DNA of 64,000 nucleotides from positions 62,001 through 126,000 of the forward strand of contig NZ_JAVAMA010000008.1 in the NCBI RefSeq assembly GCF_030730875.1. Reading direction: 5' to 3'. Positions within the stretch are counted from its first letter, which is position 1, and each line of letters starts with the position of its first letter. A program made the translations under genes and the position numbers. Source of the DNA: Sphingomonas sp. DG1-23 (GTDB taxonomy: Bacteria > Pseudomonadota > Alphaproteobacteria > Sphingomonadales > Sphingomonadaceae). Of the stretch, positions 52,190 to 59,791 are shown in pieces. The notes under the pieces are model-generated. The model was not told where the DNA came from. It made no database searches and was given only the letters and a program-made list of their open reading frames with translations.

Positions 52190-52506
52190 GGCGAGGCGAC
52201 GGCGAACCCAGGCGTCGCTATCGGCGGCGCAGCGATCGCGGCCTTCTTCATCAACGCCGGGTCGTCGGCATGTACCCGATCCTCGTTCAGGCCTATCCGT
52301 GGCGCTCCGGGCGAGCGGCACCGGCTTCGTGATCAGGATCGGGATCGGGGATCCGCGGTCGGACCCTCGTCGCCAGCGCGCTCTTTGCGGGCGGCAGCGG
52401 GCTCATGACGGTATCGCTGGTGATGGGCCTGGGCGGGCTGATCGCCGCGACGATGCGGATCCCGCTCCCGCTACGCCGGCATGATCATCACCTTGCCGTT
52501 CCCTGA
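52190..52506 (+). pseudogene. Decayed MFS transporter C-terminal fragment (several frameshifts)
   Basis: Pieces of an aromatic-acid/H+ symporter-type MFS protein lie in successive frames: VAIGGAAIAAFFINAGSSA, then MYPILVQAYP, then ALRASGTGFVIRIGIG, then SAVGP, then VASALFAGGSGLMTVSLVMG and GLGGLIAATMRIPLPL. These match helices 10-12 with the usual YP.. lRATGtGf.iGiGR.G segment. At least four frame changes are needed, and the N-terminal two thirds are missing. It is certainly not translated as one protein. The rest of 52005-52660 holds no gene. Confidence 0.65.
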
Positions 52507-52660
52507 CCGCCACGCGGCATGGAAGATCGAAAATCGTGACGCCTGTACGCTGCGCCGGCTTCGACCCGTCCGGCCACGGCAACCGTCCGGCGCTGGCGTG
52601 TCGAACCGGGGAACCCGCTCGAATAGCCTATCTGCGTTCCTGTGAGGAGTGGGAGAGTAG

Positions 52661-53014
52661 ATGCGCGATCTTCGAGCAGCGACGTTTGTCGTTTTGGCCT
52701 TGGCTGCAGGCGTGGCGGCTGCACCCGCTTGTGCGCAGGCTGAGTTCAGCGGAGCCGGAGAAACTTCGGAGCTCGATTGCGGAGGCGGCGCCGTAAGCGT
52801 CGAGGGTGCGAGCAACGTGCTGACGATTACCGGAGCCTGTTCCAGCCTTACGATCGCCGGTGCGAGCAACCGTATCACGATCGATCTGGCCAGCACGTCG
52901 GCGATTCGGGTCGAAGGCGCGGACAACGAAATCTATTGGCGCGCGCCCGGCACGGCCAAGCCGCGTGTCAGCGTGACCGGCGCCGGCAACCGCATCGCCC
53001 GACCGCGCAACTGA
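52661..53014 (+). CDS. DUF3060 domain secreted protein
   Basis: A 117-residue exported protein. Signal peptide LRAATFVVLALAAGVAAAPA is followed by a DUF3060-type beta-repeat with three copies of a similar unit (VSVEGASNVLTITGACSSLT, IAGASNRITIDLASTSAI, VEGADNEIYWRAPG). Two cysteines (LDCGGG, GACSSL) may pair. The fold is predicted to be a small beta-helix/sandwich; function is unknown. A GGAG lies upstream of the ATG. Confidence 0.8.
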   Translation: MRDLRAATFVVLALAAGVAAAPACAQAEFSGAGETSELDCGGGAVSVEGASNVLTITGACSSLTIAGASNRITIDLASTSAIRVEGADNEIYWRAPGTAKPRVSVTGAGNRIARPRN

Positions 53015-53232
53015 GCCCCGGCCTCGCCCGCATCTCACGCAGTCCCCCGATCCGGGACCCGGCACTAGGCAATTTTTTCCTATCCCGGCCCTCCTGCGAA
53101 GCGTCGCCTCTATAATGAGAGTGTGGCGGTGCCTCCTGGAGCGTGTCGGGTCAGGAGGCGTCGCGTCGTACAAGCGCTTCTTCCGGCCGAACGGGAGAGG
53201 TGCGGCACTCGCACACCGAAGCTGGGATTCGC

Positions 53233-54408
53233 GTGAAGATAGTCTTTTACCTGCCGGTGATCACACCCTGGTGGTTCGACTCCGTCGTGGAACCGCTCAT
53301 CCGCCTTCTCGCCGGCGATCATGAAGTGCATGTGCTGGCCCCAACCGCCTGGCGCGGGACCGGCATCGGCAATCGCGAGCTCGCGGCGTGCGCGCATCTG
53401 CCGCAGGTGAAATGGCACATCGTCAACGACGAAAACCACCCGTCGATGCGCACCGATGCCGTCGAGCGCGCGGGGATCGTCGAATTCGTCAGGGCACTGG
53501 CCCCGGATTACGTCCTGTGTCGCTCGGCAGATTGCGATACGGTGCGGGAATTCCCCGGTATCGTACGGCACATGATGGAGGGCGGCGCGTCGCCGCTGTC
53601 GATTCCGCCCAGCTGGATCGTCCTTCAGGAAGAGCCTTTCGATCATGGCTTGCTGCCCGATCTGGGCGCAGCCGAGCGGGCCGAACTGGATCGCCTCGTC
53701 GCACCGACATGGGCATCGCTGCTCCCGCTTGCCCAGCCGACCCGGCAGACGCGCAAGGCGTTCCACAAATGGGCCGACATCCCCGCCGACCGCCCGGTTC
53801 TCGTGCTTCCGCTCGAATATGAGCATGAGGAGAACTTCTTCCCGGTACACCGCGTCGGAGCGGCGCCGAACCACCGCCTCGTCGCGGAGCTGGCCGAGTG
53901 CATCGACGATTCGTTCTTCCTGGCGGTCACCAATCATCCGTTGAACGAGAAGCATGTCGACAACAGCGTTCTCGAGGCGGAAATCGCTTCGCACGGCGCG
54001 CGGATGCGGCTGCTTCCCGGAACCGGACCGGACGGCGAGAGCACCACGCTGCTCCTGGCGCGCGAGGCTGCCGGTGTGCTGGCCGGCGATTCCAAAATCT
54101 ATTCGATGGCGGCATTCTTCGGAACCCCGATGCTGCGGCGGTCGCGGTTCAAGACCGGCGAATGGCTGAACGCCTATACGAATCTCGGCAGCTTCCTGCC
54201 CGCGGTGGCCGCGGGAACCGCAAGGGCGGCAGACCCGGACGATGCGCGCCTCTGGTTTGCGTTTCATGTTGCGAACAATCTGCTCGATCCGAACGATCCC
54301 GGTCTCACTGCGGCGGCGCTGCTGGACCGGATGGATCGCCCCGTCGATCCCGCGCGATGGGCGCAGGGCTTTGCGCGTCTCAGCGCAGTTCCACAGGTGA
54401 AGCAATGA
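53233..54408 (+). CDS. Probable GT-B-like glycosyltransferase of the Kdo operon
   Basis: About 391 residues from the GTG at 53233. The N-terminus KIVFYLPVITPWWFDSVVEP, then LIRLLAGDHEVHVLAPTAW, looks like the first Rossmann half of a GT-B enzyme. The C-terminal half has LAGDSKIYSMAAFFGTPMLR with RSRFKTGEW, like the nucleotide-sugar-binding end of GT-B and KpsS/KpsC-like proteins. No close family is recognised. Its stop overlaps the kdsD-like start (ATGA), so it belongs to the operon making a Kdo-type sugar, which it may transfer. Confidence 0.6.
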   Translation: MKIVFYLPVITPWWFDSVVEPLIRLLAGDHEVHVLAPTAWRGTGIGNRELAACAHLPQVKWHIVNDENHPSMRTDAVERAGIVEFVRALAPDYVLCRSADCDTVREFPGIVRHMMEGGASPLSIPPSWIVLQEEPFDHGLLPDLGAAERAELDRLVAPTWASLLPLAQPTRQTRKAFHKWADIPADRPVLVLPLEYEHEENFFPVHRVGAAPNHRLVAELAECIDDSFFLAVTNHPLNEKHVDNSVLEAEIASHGARMRLLPGTGPDGESTTLLLAREAAGVLAGDSKIYSMAAFFGTPMLRRSRFKTGEWLNAYTNLGSFLPAVAAGTARAADPDDARLWFAFHVANNLLDPNDPGLTAAALLDRMDRPVDPARWAQGFARLSAVPQVKQ

Positions 54409-55397
54409 ATGCGCTGACTGCGATTTCTCCGCCGGCGTCCGATCTGGCGACCGCGTGGTTCTGCGATGTCGTCGCGGCCGAACGGAATGCCTTGTCGGGC
54501 TTTCTGCGCCAGCCTTTGGCCGCGGTGGCCGACACCGTCGCCTTGATTGCCCGGCAAGCGCGGCCGATCGTGCTGCTCGGCGTCGGCAAATCGGGTCATG
54601 TCGCCGCGAAGCTGGCAGCAACCTTCTCCAGCCTCGGCACGGCCGCCTTGTTCGTCAACGCGGCCGAGGCGGCGCATGGCGATCTCGGCGCAGTCGAATC
54701 GGGCAGCGTCGTGGTCATTCTGTCGAACAGCGGCGCGACGGACGAGATCGTCCGGATCATGCCGCTCCTGAAAGCCCGTGGCTGCAGCCTGGTGGGGATC
54801 ATCGGGCGTATCGACTCGCCGCTTGCCCGGGCCGTCGACTATCTCATCCCTGCCGAGGTCGAGCGCGAAGCCGACCATATCGGCATGGCGCCCACCGCGA
54901 GCACGACGCTGCATCTCGCCATCGGCGATGCGCTGGCGGTTGCGGTGAGCCGGACGCGCGGCTTCACGCGCGAAGATTTCCTGCGGCATCATCCCGCCGG
55001 GCTGCTCGGCCGGCAGATGATTCCGGTCGCCAGCTTCATGCGTCAGGGCGACGATTTGCCCAAGGTGACGCCATCGACTTCGTTCGTCGACCTGCTGGCA
55101 GTGATGTCGAGCAAGCGGATGGGCGCCGCGTGCGTCGTCGACGCGGACGATCAACTGGTGGGCCTGATCGTGGACGGCGACGTGCGCCGCCACATCCAGG
55201 CGCATCCCGACGTGCATATCGCCACAGCCGGCGAGATCATGCAGCCGAGCCCGCAGGTGATCGGAACCGAAGCCAATGTCGGGGACGTTCTGCTGATGCG
55301 CAGCGCCGGCTCGGGCAGCTGGCTGGTCCTTCCCGTGGTCGACGGATCGGGCCGGCTCCGCGGCATGCTCCACGCCAATGATCTATTGCAAGGCTGA
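54405..55397 (+). CDS. kdsD: Arabinose-5-phosphate isomerase (KdsD/KpsF type)
   Basis: A 330-residue enzyme that turns ribulose 5-phosphate into arabinose 5-phosphate, the first step to Kdo. A SIS domain (VLLGVGKSGHVAAKLAATFS, VVILSNSGATDEIVRIMPLL, MAPTASTTLHLAIGDALAVA, FLRHHPAGLLGR) is followed by two CBS repeats (FMRQGDDLPKVTPSTSFVDL; GEIMQPSPQVIGTEANVGDV). It overlaps the upstream gene by 4 bases and precedes the cytidylyltransferase fusion by three bases. Confidence 0.93.
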   Translation: MNALTAISPPASDLATAWFCDVVAAERNALSGFLRQPLAAVADTVALIARQARPIVLLGVGKSGHVAAKLAATFSSLGTAALFVNAAEAAHGDLGAVESGSVVVILSNSGATDEIVRIMPLLKARGCSLVGIIGRIDSPLARAVDYLIPAEVEREADHIGMAPTASTTLHLAIGDALAVAVSRTRGFTREDFLRHHPAGLLGRQMIPVASFMRQGDDLPKVTPSTSFVDLLAVMSSKRMGAACVVDADDQLVGLIVDGDVRRHIQAHPDVHIATAGEIMQPSPQVIGTEANVGDVLLMRSAGSGSWLVLPVVDGSGRLRGMLHANDLLQG

Positions 55398-55400
55398 CTC

Positions 55401-56711
55401 ATGAATATCGTCGCGTTCATCCCCGCCAAGGGCACCAGCGAGCGGGTTCCCGACAAGAACCTCGCGGTCCTCGACGGCGATTATCTGTTCAAGCGCAAGC
55501 TGCGTCAGGCGCTCGATTGCCCGGCGATCACCGAAGTGTGCCTCGATACCGAATCCGATGCGCTGGCGGATCTGGCGACCGATCTGCCGATCACGCGGCT
55601 GACCCGTCCGGCCTCGCTCGCCAGCAACGCCACCGACGGTCACGAGATGTTCGCCTGGGAATGCAGCCAGCGTCCCGACGCGGATATCTGGATCCAGATC
55701 CTGTGCACTGCGCCCTTCGTGTCCGCCGCGACCATCTCGCGCGCGATCGAGGCGTTGCTCGCGGATCCCGAAGCCGACAGCCTCGTCGCAGTCAGCCGTG
55801 CCAAACAATATTGCTGGGACGGCGACACGCCGGCCTATGGGACCGGCCGCATCCCCAACAGCGTCGATCTGCCCGCGACGGTGATCGAGGCGATGAGCCT
55901 CTACATCGTCCGCCGGCCGGCATCGGGCGCGGTCCCAACGCGGCGCTACGGCATGCGCCCGATCCTGTTCGACCTCGATCCGATCGAGCAGATCGACATC
56001 AATCGCGGCTCCGACCTCGTCATCGCCGAAACCGTCGCCGCCGGTCAGCGTGCGGCCGAAGTGACGCGCTTCCGCGCGATGATCTCGCATCTTTCGTCGA
56101 CCGTCCTCGCCGACATCTGCAAGGACAGGGGCATTCCGGCGATCCTGCCGCCCAGCCTGCGCCCGACCAGCGGTGGCAAATTGCTCGGCCGCGCCAAGAC
56201 GCTGGAGCTGCGGCGGCTGACTCCGGACGAAGCGCCCGACGCATGGAAGGGCATCTACGGCGCGCTCGAATCCTATCGGTTCGTGCGCCCCGGCGACGTG
56301 ATCATGGTGGCGACCGACGTGCCGGAGCGCGCCTATTTCGGCGATCTCAATGCCAATCTGGCGATCCGCGCAGGCGCGGTCGGTGCGGTGATCGACGGAA
56401 CGACGCGCGACACTGCCGATGTGCGCGCGCTCGGCTTCCCGGTTTATGGGCGGGTCACCAACTGCAACGACATCAAACTGGAAGGCACCGTCCGCGCGAT
56501 GAACCGCCCGATCGCGATGGGCGGGGTTCCGATACGCAACGACGATGTCGTCTTCGCCGATGAGGACGGCGTGATCGTCGTTCCGCGCGAGCGCTGGGAC
56601 GAAGTCGAAGCCGCGGCGTGGGACGTGATGAGCAACGAAGCGCGGATCCGCATGTATGCGGCGCGCGGACGCGATGTCGGCGAGATCCTCGCCGAATGCG
56701 GCGCATTCTGA
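55401..56711 (+). CDS. Fusion: CMP-sugar cytidylyltransferase + RraA-like aldolase domain
   Basis: A 436-residue two-part protein. Residues 1-225 are a CMP-acylneuraminate/Kdo cytidylyltransferase: [20 protein letters not shown] (CTP loop), [20 protein letters not shown] and [20 protein letters not shown]. Residues about 235-436 are RraA/HMG-aldolase-like: [54 protein letters not shown] with the Arg-Asp pair used by such aldolases, and [20 protein letters not shown]. One frame covers both without a break. Class II RraA-like enzymes cleave pyruvate-bearing acids, so it may make or break a 3-deoxy-ulosonic acid; this is inference. Confidence 0.85.
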   Translation: MNIVAFIPAKGTSERVPDKNLAVLDGDYLFKRKLRQALDCPAITEVCLDTESDALADLATDLPITRLTRPASLASNATDGHEMFAWECSQRPDADIWIQILCTAPFVSAATISRAIEALLADPEADSLVAVSRAKQYCWDGDTPAYGTGRIPNSVDLPATVIEAMSLYIVRRPASGAVPTRRYGMRPILFDLDPIEQIDINRGSDLVIAETVAAGQRAAEVTRFRAMISHLSSTVLADICKDRGIPAILPPSLRPTSGGKLLGRAKTLELRRLTPDEAPDAWKGIYGALESYRFVRPGDVIMVATDVPERAYFGDLNANLAIRAGAVGAVIDGTTRDTADVRALGFPVYGRVTNCNDIKLEGTVRAMNRPIAMGGVPIRNDDVVFADEDGVIVVPRERWDEVEAAAWDVMSNEARIRMYAARGRDVGEILAECGAF

Positions 56712-56722
56712 GGATGAAATCG

Positions 56723-57541
56723 ATGAAGACCGTAACCGTCGGCGCGCTCGAGATCGCGAATGACAAGCCGTTCGTCCTGATCGCAGGCCCCTGCGCGATG
56801 GAGAGCCGCGAGCATGCTCTCGAAACGGCCGCCGCGCTGCACGAGATCTGCGGCGGGCTCGGCATGGGCCTCATCTACAAATCCTCGTTCGACAAGGGCA
56901 ACCGCACCTCGATCGGATCGCCGCGCGGGATCGGGCTCGACAAGGCGCTGTCGGTCTTCGCCGAAGTCCGCGAGCGCTTCGGCTGTCCGGTGATCACCGA
57001 CGTGCACGATGCCGGGCAGTGCGCCCCGGTCGCCGAAGTCGTCGACGTGCTGCAGATCCCCGCCTTTCTCTGCCGCCAGACCGACCTGCTGGTCGCCGCC
57101 GCCGAGACCGGCCGCGCGATCAACGTCAAGAAGGGTCAGTTCCTCGCGCCCTGGGACATGAAGAACGTCGCCGCCAAGATTGTCGCGAGCGGCAATGAGC
57201 GCCTGATGCTGTGCGAGCGCGGCGCGAGCTTCGGTTACAACACGCTGGTCAGCGACATGCGCTCGCTGCCGATCATGGCCGAGACCGGCTTCCCGATCGT
57301 ATTCGACGCGACGCATTCGGTGCAGCAGCCGGGCGGTCAGGGCGAGAGTTCGGGCGGGCAGCGCGAATTCGTGCCGGTCCTGGCGCGCGCCGCGGTCGCG
57401 GTCGGCGTGGCAGCGGTCTTCATCGAGACCCACGAGAATCCGGAAGTCGCGCCCAGCGACGGCCCCAACATGGTGCCGCTCAAGGAAATGCCCGCATTGC
57501 TCGCCCGGCTTCAGGCGTTCGACCGGCTCGCCAAGGGCTGA
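56723..57541 (+). CDS. kdsA: 3-deoxy-8-phosphooctulonate synthase
   Basis: A 272-residue enzyme that joins arabinose 5-phosphate and PEP to Kdo 8-phosphate. Marks are [89 protein letters not shown] and [19 protein letters not shown]. The ATG at 56723 is preferred (GAGG at proper distance) over 56714. It is last of the four-gene operon with kdsD and the cytidylyltransferase fusion. A separate Kdo-8-phosphatase gene is not seen here. Confidence 0.95.
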   Translation: MKTVTVGALEIANDKPFVLIAGPCAMESREHALETAAALHEICGGLGMGLIYKSSFDKGNRTSIGSPRGIGLDKALSVFAEVRERFGCPVITDVHDAGQCAPVAEVVDVLQIPAFLCRQTDLLVAAAETGRAINVKKGQFLAPWDMKNVAAKIVASGNERLMLCERGASFGYNTLVSDMRSLPIMAETGFPIVFDATHSVQQPGGQGESSGGQREFVPVLARAAVAVGVAAVFIETHENPEVAPSDGPNMVPLKEMPALLARLQAFDRLAKG

Positions 57542-57544
57542 GGC

Positions 57545-58345
57545 TCAGGCGGCCAGCACCGCCGCGACTTCGTCCCAGATCGCCGGAGTCCGCGCGAGGA
57601 GAATCGCGCTGCTCGGGTCGGCCGGGCGATAGGCGGCGCCGCCGAGCCGCGCCGCGACACCGCCGGCCTCCTGCAGGAACAGGACGCCGGGGGCATGGTC
57701 CCAGACCAGGGTGCGCCAGTAGAGCGCAAAGTCTCGCACCCCCGTCGCGACCAAAGGATATTCGTCACCGGCGCAACGGCGCGTCGCCACTGCCTCGGCC
57801 GCGCGCCCGGCCAGCGCAGCGATGCGCGGTGCCATGGTCGGCGGGCGCGAAAAGTCGCTTACGATCCCGGTCAGCGCGCCCAATCCCGGCGAGCCGGCGG
57901 CGGGCGTGATCCGCGCACCATGGATCCACGCCCCTGCGCCGCGCTCGGCCGCGGCGAGGCGATCGTCGACCGGGTCGAGGATGCACGACGCCACCGTCTC
58001 GCCCTCCACCACCAATGCGGCCATCAATGCGAAGGGGCGGCGCCCGGCGGCGTAGTTGCCAGTGCCGTCGATCGGGTCGACGATCCACACCGCGCCGCGT
58101 TCCAGCCCATCCAGCAATGCGGGATCTCGCGCACAGGCTTCCTCGCCGACGAACCGCGCGTCGGGGCGGATCGCGGCGAGGCCTCGCGCGATGATCCTCT
58201 CGGCCTCGCGATCGGCGATCGTCACGAGATCGCCCGGCGCCTTTTCCTCGATCTCGGCTTCGGCGAGGCGGCGGAACCGCGGCATCACCGCGACCGCCGC
58301 CGCTTCGCGGAGGACGGCGGCGATCTGGTCGGGAAGCGATGTCAT
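57545..58345 (-). CDS. Inositol-monophosphatase family phosphatase
   Basis: A 266-residue Mg-dependent phosphatase. Metal motifs are VGEEACARD (GEE), VWIVDPIDGTGNYAAGRRPF (DPIDGT) and LVWDHAPGVLFLQEAGG (WD..AG). The ATG at 58345 is the natural start. It is convergent with kdsA with three bases between. It might act on a sugar phosphate (the operon lacks a Kdo-8-phosphatase) or on inositol/histidinol phosphate; the sequence does not decide. It is the last backbone gene before the second island. Confidence 0.88.
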   Translation of the reverse strand: MTSLPDQIAAVLREAAAVAVMPRFRRLAEAEIEEKAPGDLVTIADREAERIIARGLAAIRPDARFVGEEACARDPALLDGLERGAVWIVDPIDGTGNYAAGRRPFALMAALVVEGETVASCILDPVDDRLAAAERGAGAWIHGARITPAAGSPGLGALTGIVSDFSRPPTMAPRIAALAGRAAEAVATRRCAGDEYPLVATGVRDFALYWRTLVWDHAPGVLFLQEAGGVAARLGGAAYRPADPSSAILLARTPAIWDEVAAVLAA

Positions 58346-58417
58346 GCGAGGCCGCGTGCCGGGTTCGAGTACATTTCCGGACCGTACCACGCGTCGGCGA
58401 CGCGTGGCGCGTGAAAG

Positions 58418-58443
58418 TGGCGGAGCGGGAGGGATTCGAACTC
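58418..58443 (-). repeat. Detached tRNA 3' end: left att of the second island
   Basis: On the minus strand this reads TTCGAATCCCTC and then CCGCTCC, G, CCA: T loop, T-stem 3' half, acceptor 3' half, discriminator and CCA of a probable serine tRNA (acceptor GGAGCGG). The 5' half of the tRNA is absent at higher coordinates, and the T stem no longer pairs. Orientation predicts an intact tRNA on the minus strand right of the island, beyond the window. Confidence 0.65.
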
Positions 58444-58762
58444 AGGCGCTAAGTGACTGATATTCCGCGATCCTGTTTCGATCCGTTCCGCGTGACACCT
58501 CGGAATGTACCACGTCGACTTTTTCGCCTGAAAACCGGCACTTGGCGGCTCAATTCGACTGCCCGCACGGTATTCGAACTCTCGATACGACTCAAGTTTG
58601 AAGTGCGTTGCTTTTGGCCGTTTTTCGTCAGCGAAAGAACCCCCTCTTGGACTTTCCCGTCATTCACGCCGGCATCCGAGAATGGCCGGCGCGCGCTTCC
58701 TCAAGTGACCTTCGGAAGCCCCGCACCGGCCCTGGGAGCGCATCGATCCGCCTGATGGAGGG

Positions 58763-59791
58763 TCAGTCGTAGTAGTTCCAGCCCGTCGCCTGAACGGGGA
58801 ACATTTGGTTGCTCGTCTGCAGATAGACGCCATCACCCGTCGTCGCGTGCCCAATCCTGCGCACCGTCGGCCCGAAAACCCCTCGGATTGCTTCTTCTGA
58901 CCATGAGCCAGAAAGGGCGCCAACAAGTGAGAAATCCGCGCCAGCAGACAGCGCAAGATCGAGTGGCTCCTCCCCGCAGGCCCTCGCTATGCGGCAAACC
59001 AAGTCGGGCAAATCGATCGCTGCGGCGTCAAGGACGATCCGCACACCGCTTGCCGCCGCAAGCTCGTTCAAAGTCTGGGAAAGTCCATCAGTGTTGTCCA
59101 TGCACGCTGAACAGCTTCCCGACGCTGCTAAGGCCTGACCCAGGTCGAGCAATGGGGAGAGCCGAAACTGATCATGTAGACTTGTCAACGCCTCCGGGCA
59201 GAGCGCTAGCTGGAGCCGCTCGGGGTCACGCAAATAGCGGAATGCCGCTGGCGTAAGCCCAATTGGGCGACTGACGAAGATCGTATCGCCGACCTTAGCG
59301 GTGGACCTAGAAAGGGCGCGTCGTGGATCCACGCTACCAAGCGCTGTCGCCGAAATACTGAGTTCGGTGGCGTCGCTCAGGTCGCCCCCGAGTACCGGGC
59401 ACCCAAGTAAGGCCGCCTCCGCTCGAACGCCTTCCACAAGCGCTTCGAAGTCGGCCAGCGGCAAGCGCCTAGGTAGCCCGAAGTTGAGTAGCAGGCCAAT
59501 CGGCCGTCCCCCGCAAGCAGCGATATCGCTGAGGTTTAGCCGCACAAGATAACTTCCGAGCCCGGCATGATCGAGCACGCCCGCCTTGAAGCTGATGAGA
59601 TCCGCCGGAACCCGATCGGTCGACGCGAGAATGGCATGTCCAGCTGACAGTCGAGCGAGCGCACAGTCGTCGCCCACACCCCAAGGATCCCCGGCAGGGT
59701 TAAAGATGGGCCGCACGTAGCGGACGATTAGCGCTTTCTCGCCGACGTCTGCAATCGTCAGATCGGCATGTTCCCGATCAAATTTGCTCAC
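58763..59791 (-). CDS. ThiL/AIR-synthase-family protein of the candidate defence operon
   Basis: A 342-residue relative of thiamine-monophosphate kinase (PurM/AIR synthase fold, ATP-binding). Motifs: WGVGDDCALARL, ILASTDRVPADLISFKAG, LVRLNLSDIAACGGRPIGLL, GCPVLGGDLSDATELSISAT, CMDNTDGLSQTLNELAAASG and LDLALSAGADFSLVGAL. The acidic Mg/ATP residues of GDD, NLSD and GGD are kept, but DxSDGL reads DNTDGL and the GGEDYELL segment reads SAGADFSLV, so the substrate may differ from TMP. It overlaps the HD-TIR gene by 4 bases and closes the operon. A housekeeping ThiL is unlikely in this setting. Confidence 0.8.
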   Translation of the reverse strand: MSKFDREHADLTIADVGEKALIVRYVRPIFNPAGDPWGVGDDCALARLSAGHAILASTDRVPADLISFKAGVLDHAGLGSYLVRLNLSDIAACGGRPIGLLLNFGLPRRLPLADFEALVEGVRAEAALLGCPVLGGDLSDATELSISATALGSVDPRRALSRSTAKVGDTIFVSRPIGLTPAAFRYLRDPERLQLALCPEALTSLHDQFRLSPLLDLGQALAASGSCSACMDNTDGLSQTLNELAAASGVRIVLDAAAIDLPDLVCRIARACGEEPLDLALSAGADFSLVGALSGSWSEEAIRGVFGPTVRRIGHATTGDGVYLQTSNQMFPVQATGWNYYD

